This document shows positions 1-5,635 of a DNA stretch of 6,956 bases, piece after piece. The stretch comes from Proteobacteria bacterium UBA6920. Its GTDB lineage: Bacteria; Pseudomonadota; Gammaproteobacteria; SG8-11. The first letter of the stretch is position 1, and each line of letters opens with the position of its first letter. A model generated the notes under the pieces. It ran no database searches. It worked only from the letters and a program-made list of their open reading frames with translations, and was not told the DNA's origin. The position numbers were made by a program, and so were the translations under genes. The stretch covers positions 1-6,956 of the forward strand of contig DKAS01000030.1 in assembly GCA_002448875.1 (NCBI GenBank), given 5' to 3'.

Positions 1-1149
1 CTTGGCCTCGCCGATGGACATCTTGCGATTGATTTCCTTCAACTCGCCGATGGAAAGGCCGCTCTGCTCTTCCACCGCCACCAGTTTCTTCTGCACCCGG
101 ATGATATCTTTTTCCAGCTCACGCAGGGCGCCGGCAAACGGCTTGCCGCTGTCGATCTGGGTCTGCAGCCAGTTGAGATCGGTTTCGTTGTCGGGAAACG
201 AGGTAATGAAATCCTTGCGCGGCATGTTGGCCATGTTGACGCACATATTCATGATAGTGCGCTCCTGGGCGCGCACGTTTTCCAGTTTCTGGCGCAAGCG
301 CCTGATCAGCTCGTCGATCACCCGCGGCGTGAACTTGAACTGCACGAAGATTTCGCACAGCTCCTTATAAGCCTTGACGCTCTTCTCATGCTCCCAGCCG
401 TTCTTGCTGGCGGTATCGTGATATTTCTTGGTAACCCGGGCCAGGTTGGCAAAGCGCTGCTTGGCGTCCTCGATATCCGGACCGGTATCGATATCGCTGT
501 TATTGTCATCCTCGGAATCTTCTTCCTCGGACTCTTCGCTGCTGTTGTTGCTGTCGTTGACCGCGCCTTTGCGCGCGGCATTGTTGGCCGGGAACGGCAG
601 GGCATCGGTTTCCGGCAGAGTCGCGGATTCCGGATCGATAAAGCCGGTGACCAGATCCCCCAGCCGGGACTGCTCGGCCAGCACCTGTTCGAATTCCCGC
701 TGCACCATGTTTACCGTCTCGGGGAAGCGCGCCAGAGCGGTCAGCACCTGCGCGGTGCCGTCCTCGATGCGCTTGGCGATCTCGATTTCGCCTTCCCGGG
801 TCAGCAGTTCCACCGTACCCATTTCCCGCATGTACATGCGTACCGGATCGGTAGTGCGACCGAATTCCGTGTCCACCGACGCCAGGGCGACGGCGGCGGC
901 TTCCGCCATTTCTTCATCTTCCTCGTCGGAAGCTGAATCACTGTCGGACAGGATCATGGTATCCATGTCTGGCGCCACTTCGTGGACCATGATCCCCATA
1001 TCGTTAATCATATTGATAATTTCTTCGATCTGTTCAGGATCGACGATTTCGTCGGGCAGGTGATCGTTGACCTCCCGATAGGTCAGGTACCCTTGATTCT
1101 TGCCTTTGGCAATCAATCGTTTCAGTTGTGACTGGCGGTCTATACTCAT
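1..1149 (-). CDS. rpoD: RNA polymerase primary sigma factor RpoD (sigma70), N-terminal 383 residues, cut by window edge
   Basis: This is the housekeeping sigma factor that directs RNA polymerase core to most promoters. The reading frame is open from ATG 1149 to base 1 with no stop, so the gene continues outside the window. Region 1.1 (about residues 1-80) starts MSIDRQSQLKRLIAKGK and ends in an acidic stretch (68-80). Region 1.2 is at about 97-131, with GRTTDPVRMYMREMG followed by LLTREGEIEIAKRIEDG. The large non-conserved region follows, with a Ser/Glu/Asp-rich patch at 199-225, as in other proteobacterial RpoD proteins. The last residues, KEINRKMSIGEAK, lie immediately before region 2.1, so the core-binding, -10 and -35 recognition regions are all outside. 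It is the last visible gene of the rpsU-yqeY-dnaG-rpoD operon. A weak purine-rich Shine-Dalgarno (AGAGAAG) lies about 10 bases before the start. Identity is close to certain. Confidence 0.97.
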   Translation of the reverse strand, partial: MSIDRQSQLKRLIAKGKNQGYLTYREVNDHLPDEIVDPEQIEEIINMINDMGIMVHEVAPDMDTMILSDSDSASDEEDEEMAEAAAVALASVDTEFGRTTDPVRMYMREMGTVELLTREGEIEIAKRIEDGTAQVLTALARFPETVNMVQREFEQVLAEQSRLGDLVTGFIDPESATLPETDALPFPANNAARKGAVNDSNNSSEESEEEDSEDDNNSDIDTGPDIEDAKQRFANLARVTKKYHDTASKNGWEHEKSVKAYKELCEIFVQFKFTPRVIDELIRRLRQKLENVRAQERTIMNMCVNMANMPRKDFITSFPDNETDLNWLQTQIDSGKPFAGALRELEKDIIRVQKKLVAVEEQSGLSIGELKEINRKMSIGEAK

Positions 1150-1334
1150 AAACTTCAATCTTCTCTACCTATACCCTATTATTTGCCACTTACCCCGGAA
1201 AAACGGCCTGCCATTGTACACCAAGCGCTTGTTCCAGCGAAGTAAATCAATAAAGGACTAACGTGGGATTTATACTACGACCCCTTACCCGGCCCCGTTT
1301 GCTTAACATAATATCGTCCGCCATTATCCTTTAT
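1150..1334 (-). other. dnaG-rpoD intergenic region
   Basis: This 185-base gap holds the rpoD leader. It contains a perfect 10-base palindrome CAAGCGCTTG (1222-1231). Just downstream on the minus strand is TACAAT (1218-1213), which could be a -10 box; the hexamer 17 bases upstream (TTCGCT, 1241-1236) is a poor -35. A G-rich patch with three G-tracts lies around 1280-1295. In E. coli this junction carries an RNase E cleavage site and rpoD-specific promoters. Those are known there, and neither can be demonstrated here. No terminator with a T-run is visible, which fits read-through from dnaG into rpoD. Confidence 0.4.
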
Positions 1335-3092
1335 TTAATGTGCCTTATGACTCTTTATTTCCTGCAGTAACTCCGCTTTGGCGCGGATATCCGCCCCGCG
1401 ACAATTATTTAACTCTTTGATTTCACTATCTAATTTATGCTCCTTGATATGCGAAACCAATTTATCCATACAGGCCCGGAATTCATTTTCCCACAGCTCT
1501 TGAGGGGGCAGCTCCAGCTGCAATACCTTGGCAAGATAGCCATCCTGGTCAATTTCCCGACAGCGTTCGAGAATCATCCCGGTACTGATCTCCGGTTGCC
1601 GGCGGATGCTGGCAATCACTTCTAAGATTAGTACAAATCTCGGGTTTTTCAGGCCGGCAAACTCCGCCAGCGGTAATTCCAGCAAGGCCAGCCGCGGGTC
1701 GGCGAGCAAGAGCTGCAACGCGCGACGCACCAGCGAGGGACCGCCCGCAGACGCCGCTGCCGTGACCCGGCGTTGCGCAGGTTTCGGCGTTTGCGGCACC
1801 GCCGGCCCGTCACCGTCGAGCACGTCCACGGAAATCTGCGCCAGTTCGGCCAGACGCGACATCAGCATGTGCCGGTAAACACCAACGGGCATTCGAGTCA
1901 AAAGAGGCCGGGTGAGTTCCACCAGTTTGGCGCGGCCGTCAATGTTGCTTATGTCGGCCTTTTTTAACATAAGCTCGAACAGGAATTGCGAAAATGGGAC
2001 CGCGGTCGCAATCCGCTGGTGAAATGCGTCAACGCCTTTTTTGATGATCGAGTCCGGATCTTCTCCTTCCGGCAAGAACATAAAGGATATTTGTCGCCCT
2101 TCCCGCATCTCCGGCAAGGCGGTCTCCAGCGCCCGCCAGGCGGCCTGCCGGCCGGCGGCGTCACCATCGAAACAGAACACCACGTCGTTGACCTGGCGAA
2201 ACAGGCGCGTCAGATGGTCCCGGGTGGTGGCCGTCCCCAGGGTGGCCACCACCTGGGTAATCCCGGCCTGCGCCAGGCTGACCACATCCATATAACCTTC
2301 CACCACCAGCACCCGCTGCAGCTGCCGATCCGCCTGCCGGGCTTCGTACAGGCCGTACAATTCACGGCCCTTGTGGAACACCGGGCTTTCCGGTGAATTG
2401 AGATATTTGGGTTTGTCATCGCCCATGGTACGACCACCAAAGCCGATCACCCGCCCCCGCTGATCGCGAATGGGAAAGACGATGCGATTGCGCTGCTGGT
2501 CATAGCCGCCCTGGGTACCCTTGTCGGCCACCAGCCCGGCCTTGATCAGCAGCTCCCTGCTGCTCGGGTCCCGACCCAGGTGAGCCAGCAGGTTATGCCA
2601 ACCGGGCGGGGCGAACCCGATACCAAAGCGGGCGGCAATTTCCCCCTGGATACCACGTTTTTTTAAGTAATCCACCGCCTGTTGCGACTGGGGGTGCTGC
2701 CGCAGCTGTTTCTGATAGAACTCCGCCGCCTGCTGCAGGATGTTATAGAGAGGCGCCAAGGATTGTTCCGCCTGGCCGCTGGCGGCGCCTTCGTGCGGCA
2801 CTTCCAGACCCAGACGATGCGCCAGATCCGCCACCGCCTCCAGAAAGGTGGCGCCATCAAACTCCATTAAAAAACTGATGGCGGAGCCGTGGGCGCCACA
2901 GCCAAAACAGTGGTAGAACTGCTTCTCTCTATTAACAAAAAAAGATGGGGTTTTCTCTTTGTGGAACGGGCAGCACGCGCTGAACTCCCGGCCCGCCTTG
3001 CGCAGCGGCACGCGGGCGTCGACCACGTCGACAATGTCGGTGCGAGCCAGAAGATCGTCGATAAATGGCTGGGGAATACGCCCGCCGGTCAT
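1335..3092 (-). CDS. dnaG: DNA primase DnaG
   Basis: DnaG makes the short RNA primers for leading- and lagging-strand replication, working with the DnaB helicase at the fork. The protein is 585 residues, close to the 581 of E. coli, and complete. The N-terminal CHC2 zinc-binding domain has ligands C41, H44, C62 and C65 in ACCPFHKEKTPSF and YHCFGCGAHG. The RNA polymerase core spans about 110-430. It contains RVIGFGGR (214-221), KYLNSPE (229-235) and a TOPRIM fold with E265 in VVEGYMD and D309/D311 in FDGD, the metal-binding catalytic acids. The C-terminal helical DnaB-binding domain covers about 440-585 and diverges more, as expected. The start at 3092 is chosen because MTGGRIPQPF lines up with the E. 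coli N-terminus. No good Shine-Dalgarno precedes it, which may keep primase levels low. It lies 53 bases after yqeY and 185 before rpoD. Confidence 0.98.
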   Translation of the reverse strand: MTGGRIPQPFIDDLLARTDIVDVVDARVPLRKAGREFSACCPFHKEKTPSFFVNREKQFYHCFGCGAHGSAISFLMEFDGATFLEAVADLAHRLGLEVPHEGAASGQAEQSLAPLYNILQQAAEFYQKQLRQHPQSQQAVDYLKKRGIQGEIAARFGIGFAPPGWHNLLAHLGRDPSSRELLIKAGLVADKGTQGGYDQQRNRIVFPIRDQRGRVIGFGGRTMGDDKPKYLNSPESPVFHKGRELYGLYEARQADRQLQRVLVVEGYMDVVSLAQAGITQVVATLGTATTRDHLTRLFRQVNDVVFCFDGDAAGRQAAWRALETALPEMREGRQISFMFLPEGEDPDSIIKKGVDAFHQRIATAVPFSQFLFELMLKKADISNIDGRAKLVELTRPLLTRMPVGVYRHMLMSRLAELAQISVDVLDGDGPAVPQTPKPAQRRVTAAASAGGPSLVRRALQLLLADPRLALLELPLAEFAGLKNPRFVLILEVIASIRRQPEISTGMILERCREIDQDGYLAKVLQLELPPQELWENEFRACMDKLVSHIKEHKLDSEIKELNNCRGADIRAKAELLQEIKSHKAH

Positions 3093-3115
3093 GGGAGAAC
3101 CGCTACGTTTCGAAA

Positions 3116-3149
3116 ATGCCGACGGTAATTCTAGAGGGTCCGCCGTCAG
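3116..3149 (-). terminator. Candidate weak attenuator hairpin between yqeY and dnaG
   Basis: On the minus strand CTGACGG (3149-3143) can pair with CCGTCGG (3125-3119), giving a 7-base-pair stem with one G-U pair and a 17-base loop. It is followed by CATTTT. The yqeY stop codon lies within the stem. E. coli has a known attenuator between rpsU and dnaG that lowers primase expression relative to S21; this hairpin sits in the equivalent place. The long loop and the run of only four T make it weak, so the call rests mostly on position. Confidence 0.3.
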
Positions 3150-3592
3150 GAAGCGAGCCGGTCTTTGACCTTTTTACTGACCTCGGTCAGGTCGGCCTTA
3201 CCCTGCAGCTGCGGCTTGAGTATGCCCATGACCTTGCCAATGTCCTTGGCACCGGCCGCTCCGGTCTGGCTGATGGCGGCGGCGATGGCCTGGTCCACCT
3301 CGGCGGCACTGAGCTGCGCCGGCATGTAGGCCTTGATGACATCGATCTCGAACTGTTCCTTGTCCGCCAGATCATGACGATTGGCGGCCCGGAACTGAGT
3401 CAGGGAATCGTTGCGCTGCTTGAGCATCTTGTCGAGCACCGCCAGCACCTGGCTGTCATCCAGGGTGATACGCTCATCCACTTCCCGCTGCTTGATGGCA
3501 GCCATAATCAAGCGGATAGCGGCCAGGCGCTGCGCCTCCTTGGCGCGCATGGCGGTTTTCATGTCCTCGTTGATGCGCTCTTTCAGGGACAT
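3146..3592 (-). CDS. yqeY: GatB/YqeY domain-containing protein
   Basis: This 148-residue protein belongs to the YqeY family, whose fold resembles the tail domain of GatB, the tRNA-dependent amidotransferase subunit. The GatB-like domain is thought to bind tRNA, but the role of free-standing YqeY is not established. The family pattern is visible throughout: SLKERINEDMKTAMRAKE at the N-terminus, R-LIMAAIKQREVDER (27-41), an all-helical first half, then FEIDVIKAYMPAQLS (81-95). The conserved C-terminal block is KDIGKVMGILKPQLQGKADLTEVSKKVK (117-143, quoted here only by its ends and the core GKVMG). The start lies only 9 bases after the rpsU stop and no Shine-Dalgarno is visible, which suggests translational coupling to rpsU. 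Its place between rpsU and dnaG is common in non-enteric gammaproteobacteria. Family assignment is firm; function is open. Confidence 0.95.
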   Translation of the reverse strand: MSLKERINEDMKTAMRAKEAQRLAAIRLIMAAIKQREVDERITLDDSQVLAVLDKMLKQRNDSLTQFRAANRHDLADKEQFEIDVIKAYMPAQLSAAEVDQAIAAAISQTGAAGAKDIGKVMGILKPQLQGKADLTEVSKKVKDRLAS

Positions 3593-3601
3593 GGCGCGCG
3601 A

Positions 3602-3817
3602 TCAATAGGGGCGGTTACGCCGCGTATTTTCCCGGGACAGCTTCTTCAGGTGCCGCTTGACCGCGGCCGCTGCCTTGCGCTTGCGAATTTCGGTGGGTTT
3701 CTCGTAATGTTCACGGCGGCGCACTTCGGTCAGCACACCCGCTTTCTCACAAGTCCGCTTGAATCGGCGCAGGGCCACCTCGAAGGGCTCGCCTTCCCGT
3801 ACACGAACAGCTGGCAT
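3602..3817 (-). CDS. rpsU: 30S ribosomal protein S21
   Basis: S21 is a small basic protein of the 30S subunit platform that helps initiation on natural mRNAs by promoting pairing of the 16S 3' end with the message. The protein is 71 residues, exactly the E. coli length. It carries the family signatures [16 protein letters not shown] (5-20), [19 protein letters not shown] (23-41) and a lysine/arginine-rich helical tail ending NTRRNRPY. The start at 3817 is chosen over longer in-frame ATGs because homology begins at MPAVRVRE and an excellent Shine-Dalgarno precedes it. It is the first gene of the operon and the most highly expressed member is expected to be this one. Identity is certain. Confidence 0.98.
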   Translation of the reverse strand: MPAVRVREGEPFEVALRRFKRTCEKAGVLTEVRRREHYEKPTEIRKRKAAAAVKRHLKKLSRENTRRNRPY

Positions 3818-3822
3818 TAACT

Positions 3823-3833
3823 CATCACCTCTT
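3823..3833 (-). promoter_or_regulatory. Strong ribosome binding site of rpsU
   Basis: The minus strand reads AAGAGGTGATG, 5 bases before ATG 3817. The core GAGGTGAT pairs almost perfectly with the 16S 3' end. It fixes the rpsU start against the longer open frame upstream, and contrasts with the missing or weak sites of yqeY and dnaG. That contrast fits the large excess of S21 over primase known for this operon. Confidence 0.85.
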
Positions 3834-3839
3834 AAAGAA

Positions 3840-3868
3840 TGTAAACTTAGGGTTAGGTCGGATATAAG
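3840..3868 (+). promoter_or_regulatory. Possible promoter of tsaD
   Basis: TATAAG (3863-3868, 5 of 6 bases of the -10 consensus) lies 17 bases after TGTAAA (3840-3845), a weak -35 match of 3 of 6. The start point would be near 3875, leaving a leader of about 37 bases before the GTG at 3912. It overlaps the region transcribed from the rpsU promoter on the other strand. The -10 box is convincing; the -35 box is not. Confidence 0.35.
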
Positions 3869-3875
3869 GCGGCAG

Positions 3876-3904
3876 ATTTTAGACATTATTGAGGCAAAAG
3901 GCAA
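3876..3904 (-). promoter_or_regulatory. Predicted sigma70 promoter of the rpsU operon
   Basis: A -35 box TTGCCT (3904-3899, 4 of 6 consensus bases) and a -10 box TAAAAT (3881-3876, 5 of 6) are separated by exactly 17 bases on the minus strand. Transcription would start near 3869, giving a leader of about 52 bases. The elements lie upstream of rpsU but downstream of the start of the predicted tsaD transcript, so the two 5' leaders would overlap in antisense. Inferred from sequence only. Confidence 0.65.
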
Positions 3905-3911
3905 AGATTTC

Positions 3912-4931
3912 GTGAATTTACGTGTTTTAGGTATTGAAACCTCCTGTGACGAGACCGCCGTAGCCCTGTATGACGGGCAACAGGGCCTGTTGGGTCACCT
4001 GGTGCACAGCCAGATCGACCTGCACCGGGAATACGGGGGGGTCGTGCCGGAACTGGCCTCCCGCGACCATATCCGCAAAACCCTGCCCCTGATTCAGGCC
4101 TTACTGGCGCAAACCGGTATATCGGCGGCGTCCATTAGCACGGTGGCGTATACCGCCGGCCCCGGTTTGATCGGCGCGCTGCTGGTGGGTGCCGCCATCG
4201 GCCGCTCCCTGGCCTTCGCCTGGGGGGTACCGGCCATAGCGATCCATCATATGGAGGGCCACCTGCTGGCGCCGCTGATGCAGGAACCGCGTCCGGACTT
4301 CCCGTTCATCGCCCTGCTGGTCTCCGGCGGCCACACCATGCTGGTACGGGTGGAGGGCGTGGGTCGCTACGAAATCATCGGCGACACGCTTGATGACGCC
4401 GCCGGCGAGGCCTTCGACAAGACCGCCAAACTGCTGGGCCTGGATTATCCCGGCGGCCCGGCCCTGGCGCGGCTGGCCGAACAGGGTGATGTGAGCCGTT
4501 TTCAGTTTCCGCGACCGATGACCGACCGGCCCGGGCTGGACTTCAGCTTCAGCGGCCTCAAGACCTTCGCTCTCAACACCCTGCAACGGGAGGGAAGCGA
4601 CGATCAGACCCGGGCCGATATCGCTGCCGCGTTTCAACGGGCGGTGGTCGACACCTTTGTCATCAAGTGCCGGCGCGCCCTGGAACAGACCGGCATCCGC
4701 CAGCTGGTCATCGCCGGCGGCGTCAGCGCCAACCAGGAATTACGCCGCGGCCTGGAAAAACTGGCGCATAAAATCGGCGGCCGGCTGTTCTACCCGCCGC
4801 TGGAGTTCTGCACCGACAACGGCGCCATGATCGCTTACGCCGGCTACCTGCGGGCGCACGCCGGTTATCGGGAACCGCTGGCGTTTACCGGCCGCCCGCG
4901 CTGGCCGCTGGCGGAGCTGGACGCTATTTAA
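3912..4931 (+). CDS. tsaD: tRNA N6-threonylcarbamoyladenosine transferase TsaD
   Basis: TsaD transfers the threonylcarbamoyl group from threonylcarbamoyl-AMP to A37 of tRNAs that read ANN codons, acting in the cytoplasm with TsaB and TsaE. From GTG 3912 the protein is 339 residues (E. coli 337). It shows [12 protein letters not shown] (4-15), [14 protein letters not shown] (80-93), the metal motif HHMEGH with ligands H113 and H117, SGGHT (138-142), [10 protein letters not shown] (161-170), [11 protein letters not shown] (208-218), AGGVSAN (268-274) and the third ligand D302 in [12 protein letters not shown] is preferred because family homology begins at RVLGIET and AAAAGG lies 10 bases upstream. 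The in-frame ATG at 3759 would add 51 residues without family match and run antisense through the first 59 bases of rpsU. It is divergent from the rpsU operon, the usual arrangement in gammaproteobacteria, and ends at a strong terminator. Confidence 0.96.
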   Translation: MNLRVLGIETSCDETAVALYDGQQGLLGHLVHSQIDLHREYGGVVPELASRDHIRKTLPLIQALLAQTGISAASISTVAYTAGPGLIGALLVGAAIGRSLAFAWGVPAIAIHHMEGHLLAPLMQEPRPDFPFIALLVSGGHTMLVRVEGVGRYEIIGDTLDDAAGEAFDKTAKLLGLDYPGGPALARLAEQGDVSRFQFPRPMTDRPGLDFSFSGLKTFALNTLQREGSDDQTRADIAAAFQRAVVDTFVIKCRRALEQTGIRQLVIAGGVSANQELRRGLEKLAHKIGGRLFYPPLEFCTDNGAMIAYAGYLRAHAGYREPLAFTGRPRWPLAELDAI

Positions 4932-4963
4932 AAAAAAACGGGAAGCCAGGCTTCCCGTTTTTT
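4931..4963. terminator. Bidirectional rho-independent terminator shared by tsaD and the HU-like gene
   Basis: A perfect stem ACGGGAAGC / GCTTCCCGT (4938-4946 with 4950-4958) encloses the loop CAG. An A-tract precedes it and a T-tract (4958-4963) follows it, so each strand reads as GC-rich hairpin plus U-run. It can end tsaD on the plus strand and the convergent HU-like gene on the minus strand. The tsaD stop codon TAA (4929-4931) runs directly into the A-tract, and the HU-like stop lies 26 bases away on the other side. Confidence 0.92.
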
Positions 4964-4989
4964 GTTCGCGTGGCGCGAACCGATTGCGA

Positions 4990-5358
4990 TCAGGCAACCA
5001 TATCCTTCAGACCCTTGAGGGCCAGCACCTTGACCACGGTGCGGGCGGGCTTGGCCTTGAACATGGTTTCTTCGCCGGTGAAGGGGTTGATGCCCTTGCG
5101 CGCCTTGGTGGCGGGCTTGCGGATGGTCTTGATCTTCATCAGACCGGGCACGGTGCAAACGCCGGCGCCGCCTTTCTTGATATGTGCTTCGATGATTTCG
5201 CCCAGGGTGGCGAACACGCCGGCGACCTGCTTCTTGCTCAGATCGCTACGGGTGGCGATTTCCGCCATCATCGCCGACTTGGTCATCGCGTCTTTGACCG
5301 TGTTCAGCTTCTTGGGGGCGGGAGCGGCTTTGCTCTTCGCAGCTTTCTTCTTTGCCAT
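4990..5358 (-). CDS. HU-family DNA-binding protein with Lys/Ala-rich N-terminal tail
   Basis: This 122-residue protein is a member of the HU/IHF family of small dimeric proteins that bind and bend DNA in the nucleoid. The family domain starts near residue 26 (MTKSAMMAEIATRSDLSKKQV, helix-turn-helix dimer core), continues through TLGEIIEAHIKKGG (51-64) and VPGLMKIKTIRKP (70-82), and reaches the beta-arm with RKGINPFTGEE (87-97). P92 would be the residue that wedges between DNA bases. The tail KPARTVVKVLALKGLKDMV replaces the usual C-terminal helix. It differs from standard 90-residue HU in two ways: a basic extension MAKKKAAKSKAAPAPKK of histone-H1-like composition, and a one-step longer arm. 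The start has an AAGGAG ribosome site 8 bases upstream. It is convergent with tsaD. HU-family membership is firm; whether it is general or specialised is unknown. Confidence 0.9.
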   Translation of the reverse strand: MAKKKAAKSKAAPAPKKLNTVKDAMTKSAMMAEIATRSDLSKKQVAGVFATLGEIIEAHIKKGGAGVCTVPGLMKIKTIRKPATKARKGINPFTGEETMFKAKPARTVVKVLALKGLKDMVA

Positions 5359-5366
5359 AGGTAGTA

Positions 5367-5372
5367 CTCCTT
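5367..5372 (-). promoter_or_regulatory. Strong ribosome binding site of the HU-like gene
   Basis: AAGGAG on the minus strand (5372-5367) lies 8 bases before ATG 5358. It confirms that the Lys/Ala-rich tail is translated rather than the shorter frame starting at M25 or M30. Confidence 0.85.
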
Positions 5373-5419
5373 CTCGTTATAGTTTGATTGTATAGAATCG
5401 AAAATAAGCCAAAAAAGCC

Positions 5420-5444
5420 TTTACCAAAGACCTTTTATGGTAAA
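5420..5444. repeat. Perfect inverted repeat TTTACCA-n11-TGGTAAA in the HU-like leader
   Basis: The arms TTTACCA (5420-5426) and TGGTAAA (5438-5444) are perfectly complementary over 7 bases with an 11-base spacer, an operator-like geometry of 18 bases between arm centres. A further TTACCA half-site lies at 5458-5463, overlapping the predicted -10 box. It may be a transcription factor site, or a hairpin in the leader RNA. Neither arm is followed by a T-run right for termination. Confidence 0.45.
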
Positions 5445-5454
5445 AACTGCCGGC

Positions 5455-5482
5455 ATCTTACCACAGGTTTAAATTCTGGAAA
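5455..5482 (-). promoter_or_regulatory. Possible promoter of the HU-like gene
   Basis: TTTCCA (5482-5477, 4 of 6 consensus) is followed after 16 bases by TAAGAT (5460-5455, 4 of 6), preceded by TGG as in extended -10 promoters. The start would be near 5448, with a leader of about 90 bases. AT-rich tracts lie immediately upstream. TACAAT at about 5395-5390 is an alternative -10 nearer the gene but lacks a good -35. Confidence 0.4.
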
Positions 5483-5485
5483 GAG

Positions 5486-5524
5486 TTTTCCGGGCTGTTT
5501 TCGCCTGTTTTTTCACTTTTTTTT
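5486..5524 (-). promoter_or_regulatory. Phased A-tracts, possible UP element or curved DNA
   Basis: Read on the minus strand, four A-tracts of 8, 6, 4 and 4 bases occur at 5524-5517, 5513-5508, 5501-5498 and 5489-5486. Their centres are 10, 11 and 12 bases apart, near one helical turn. The array ends 3 bases before the predicted -35 box. Helically phased A-tracts curve DNA and can act as UP elements for the RNA polymerase alpha subunit. A perfect palindrome CGTCGCGACG (5526-5535) abuts the far end. Confidence 0.4.
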
Positions 5525-5569
5525 GCGTCGCGACGGCGGACACGAGCTTTTTACCGCTGTTTTCTGCAT

Positions 5570-5588
5570 AAAAACTCGACAGTCGAAG
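5570..5588 (-). terminator. Short terminator-like hairpin
   Basis: On the minus strand TTCGAC and GTCGAG (5587-5582 and 5580-5575) form a compact stem of up to 6 pairs, with one wobble pair, followed directly by TTTTT (5574-5570). The loop is very tight (one base, or three if the top pair opens). It lies 48 bases beyond the stop of the oxygenase gene and would back up the hairpin just upstream. Confidence 0.45.
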
Positions 5589-5631
5589 AAAAAAGCCGCC
5601 TTGTCAGCGCGCCGCAGGCCTGTCGCGCGCT
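5589..5631 (-). terminator. Candidate terminator after the oxygenase gene
   Basis: AGCGCGC and GCGCGCT (5631-5625 and 5612-5606 on the minus strand) form a 7-pair GC stem around a loop that holds the palindrome CAGGCCTG. A T6 run (5594-5589) follows after 11 bases. The distance from stem to T-run is longer than standard, so efficiency is uncertain. Its place 5 bases after the stop codon supports the call. Confidence 0.45.
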
Positions 5632-5635
5632 GCTT

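Noticed and set aside
474..553. Acidic Ser/Glu/Asp-rich stretch of RpoD as an unusual insertion
   Set aside because: The non-conserved region of gammaproteobacterial RpoD normally has an acidic patch here; E. coli has one of similar kind.
388..1063. Long plus-strand open frames of 182 and 211 codons
   Set aside because: They are antisense shadows of rpoD, whose own frame is unmistakable on the other strand; their low-complexity Ser/Leu content mirrors the acidic rpoD codons.
1278..1296. G-rich patch as a G-quadruplex before rpoD
   Set aside because: Only three G-tracts of three or more lie close together; a fourth is missing.
3065..3820. 251-codon plus-strand frame across yqeY and rpsU
   Set aside because: It is antisense to two well-identified genes in conserved order and has no recognisable domain.
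3759..3911. Upstream ATG extension of TsaD by 51 residues
   Set aside because: It runs antisense through the start of rpsU, has no similarity to the family and would give a protein about 50 residues too long; GTG 3912 fits the family start and has AAAAGG upstream.
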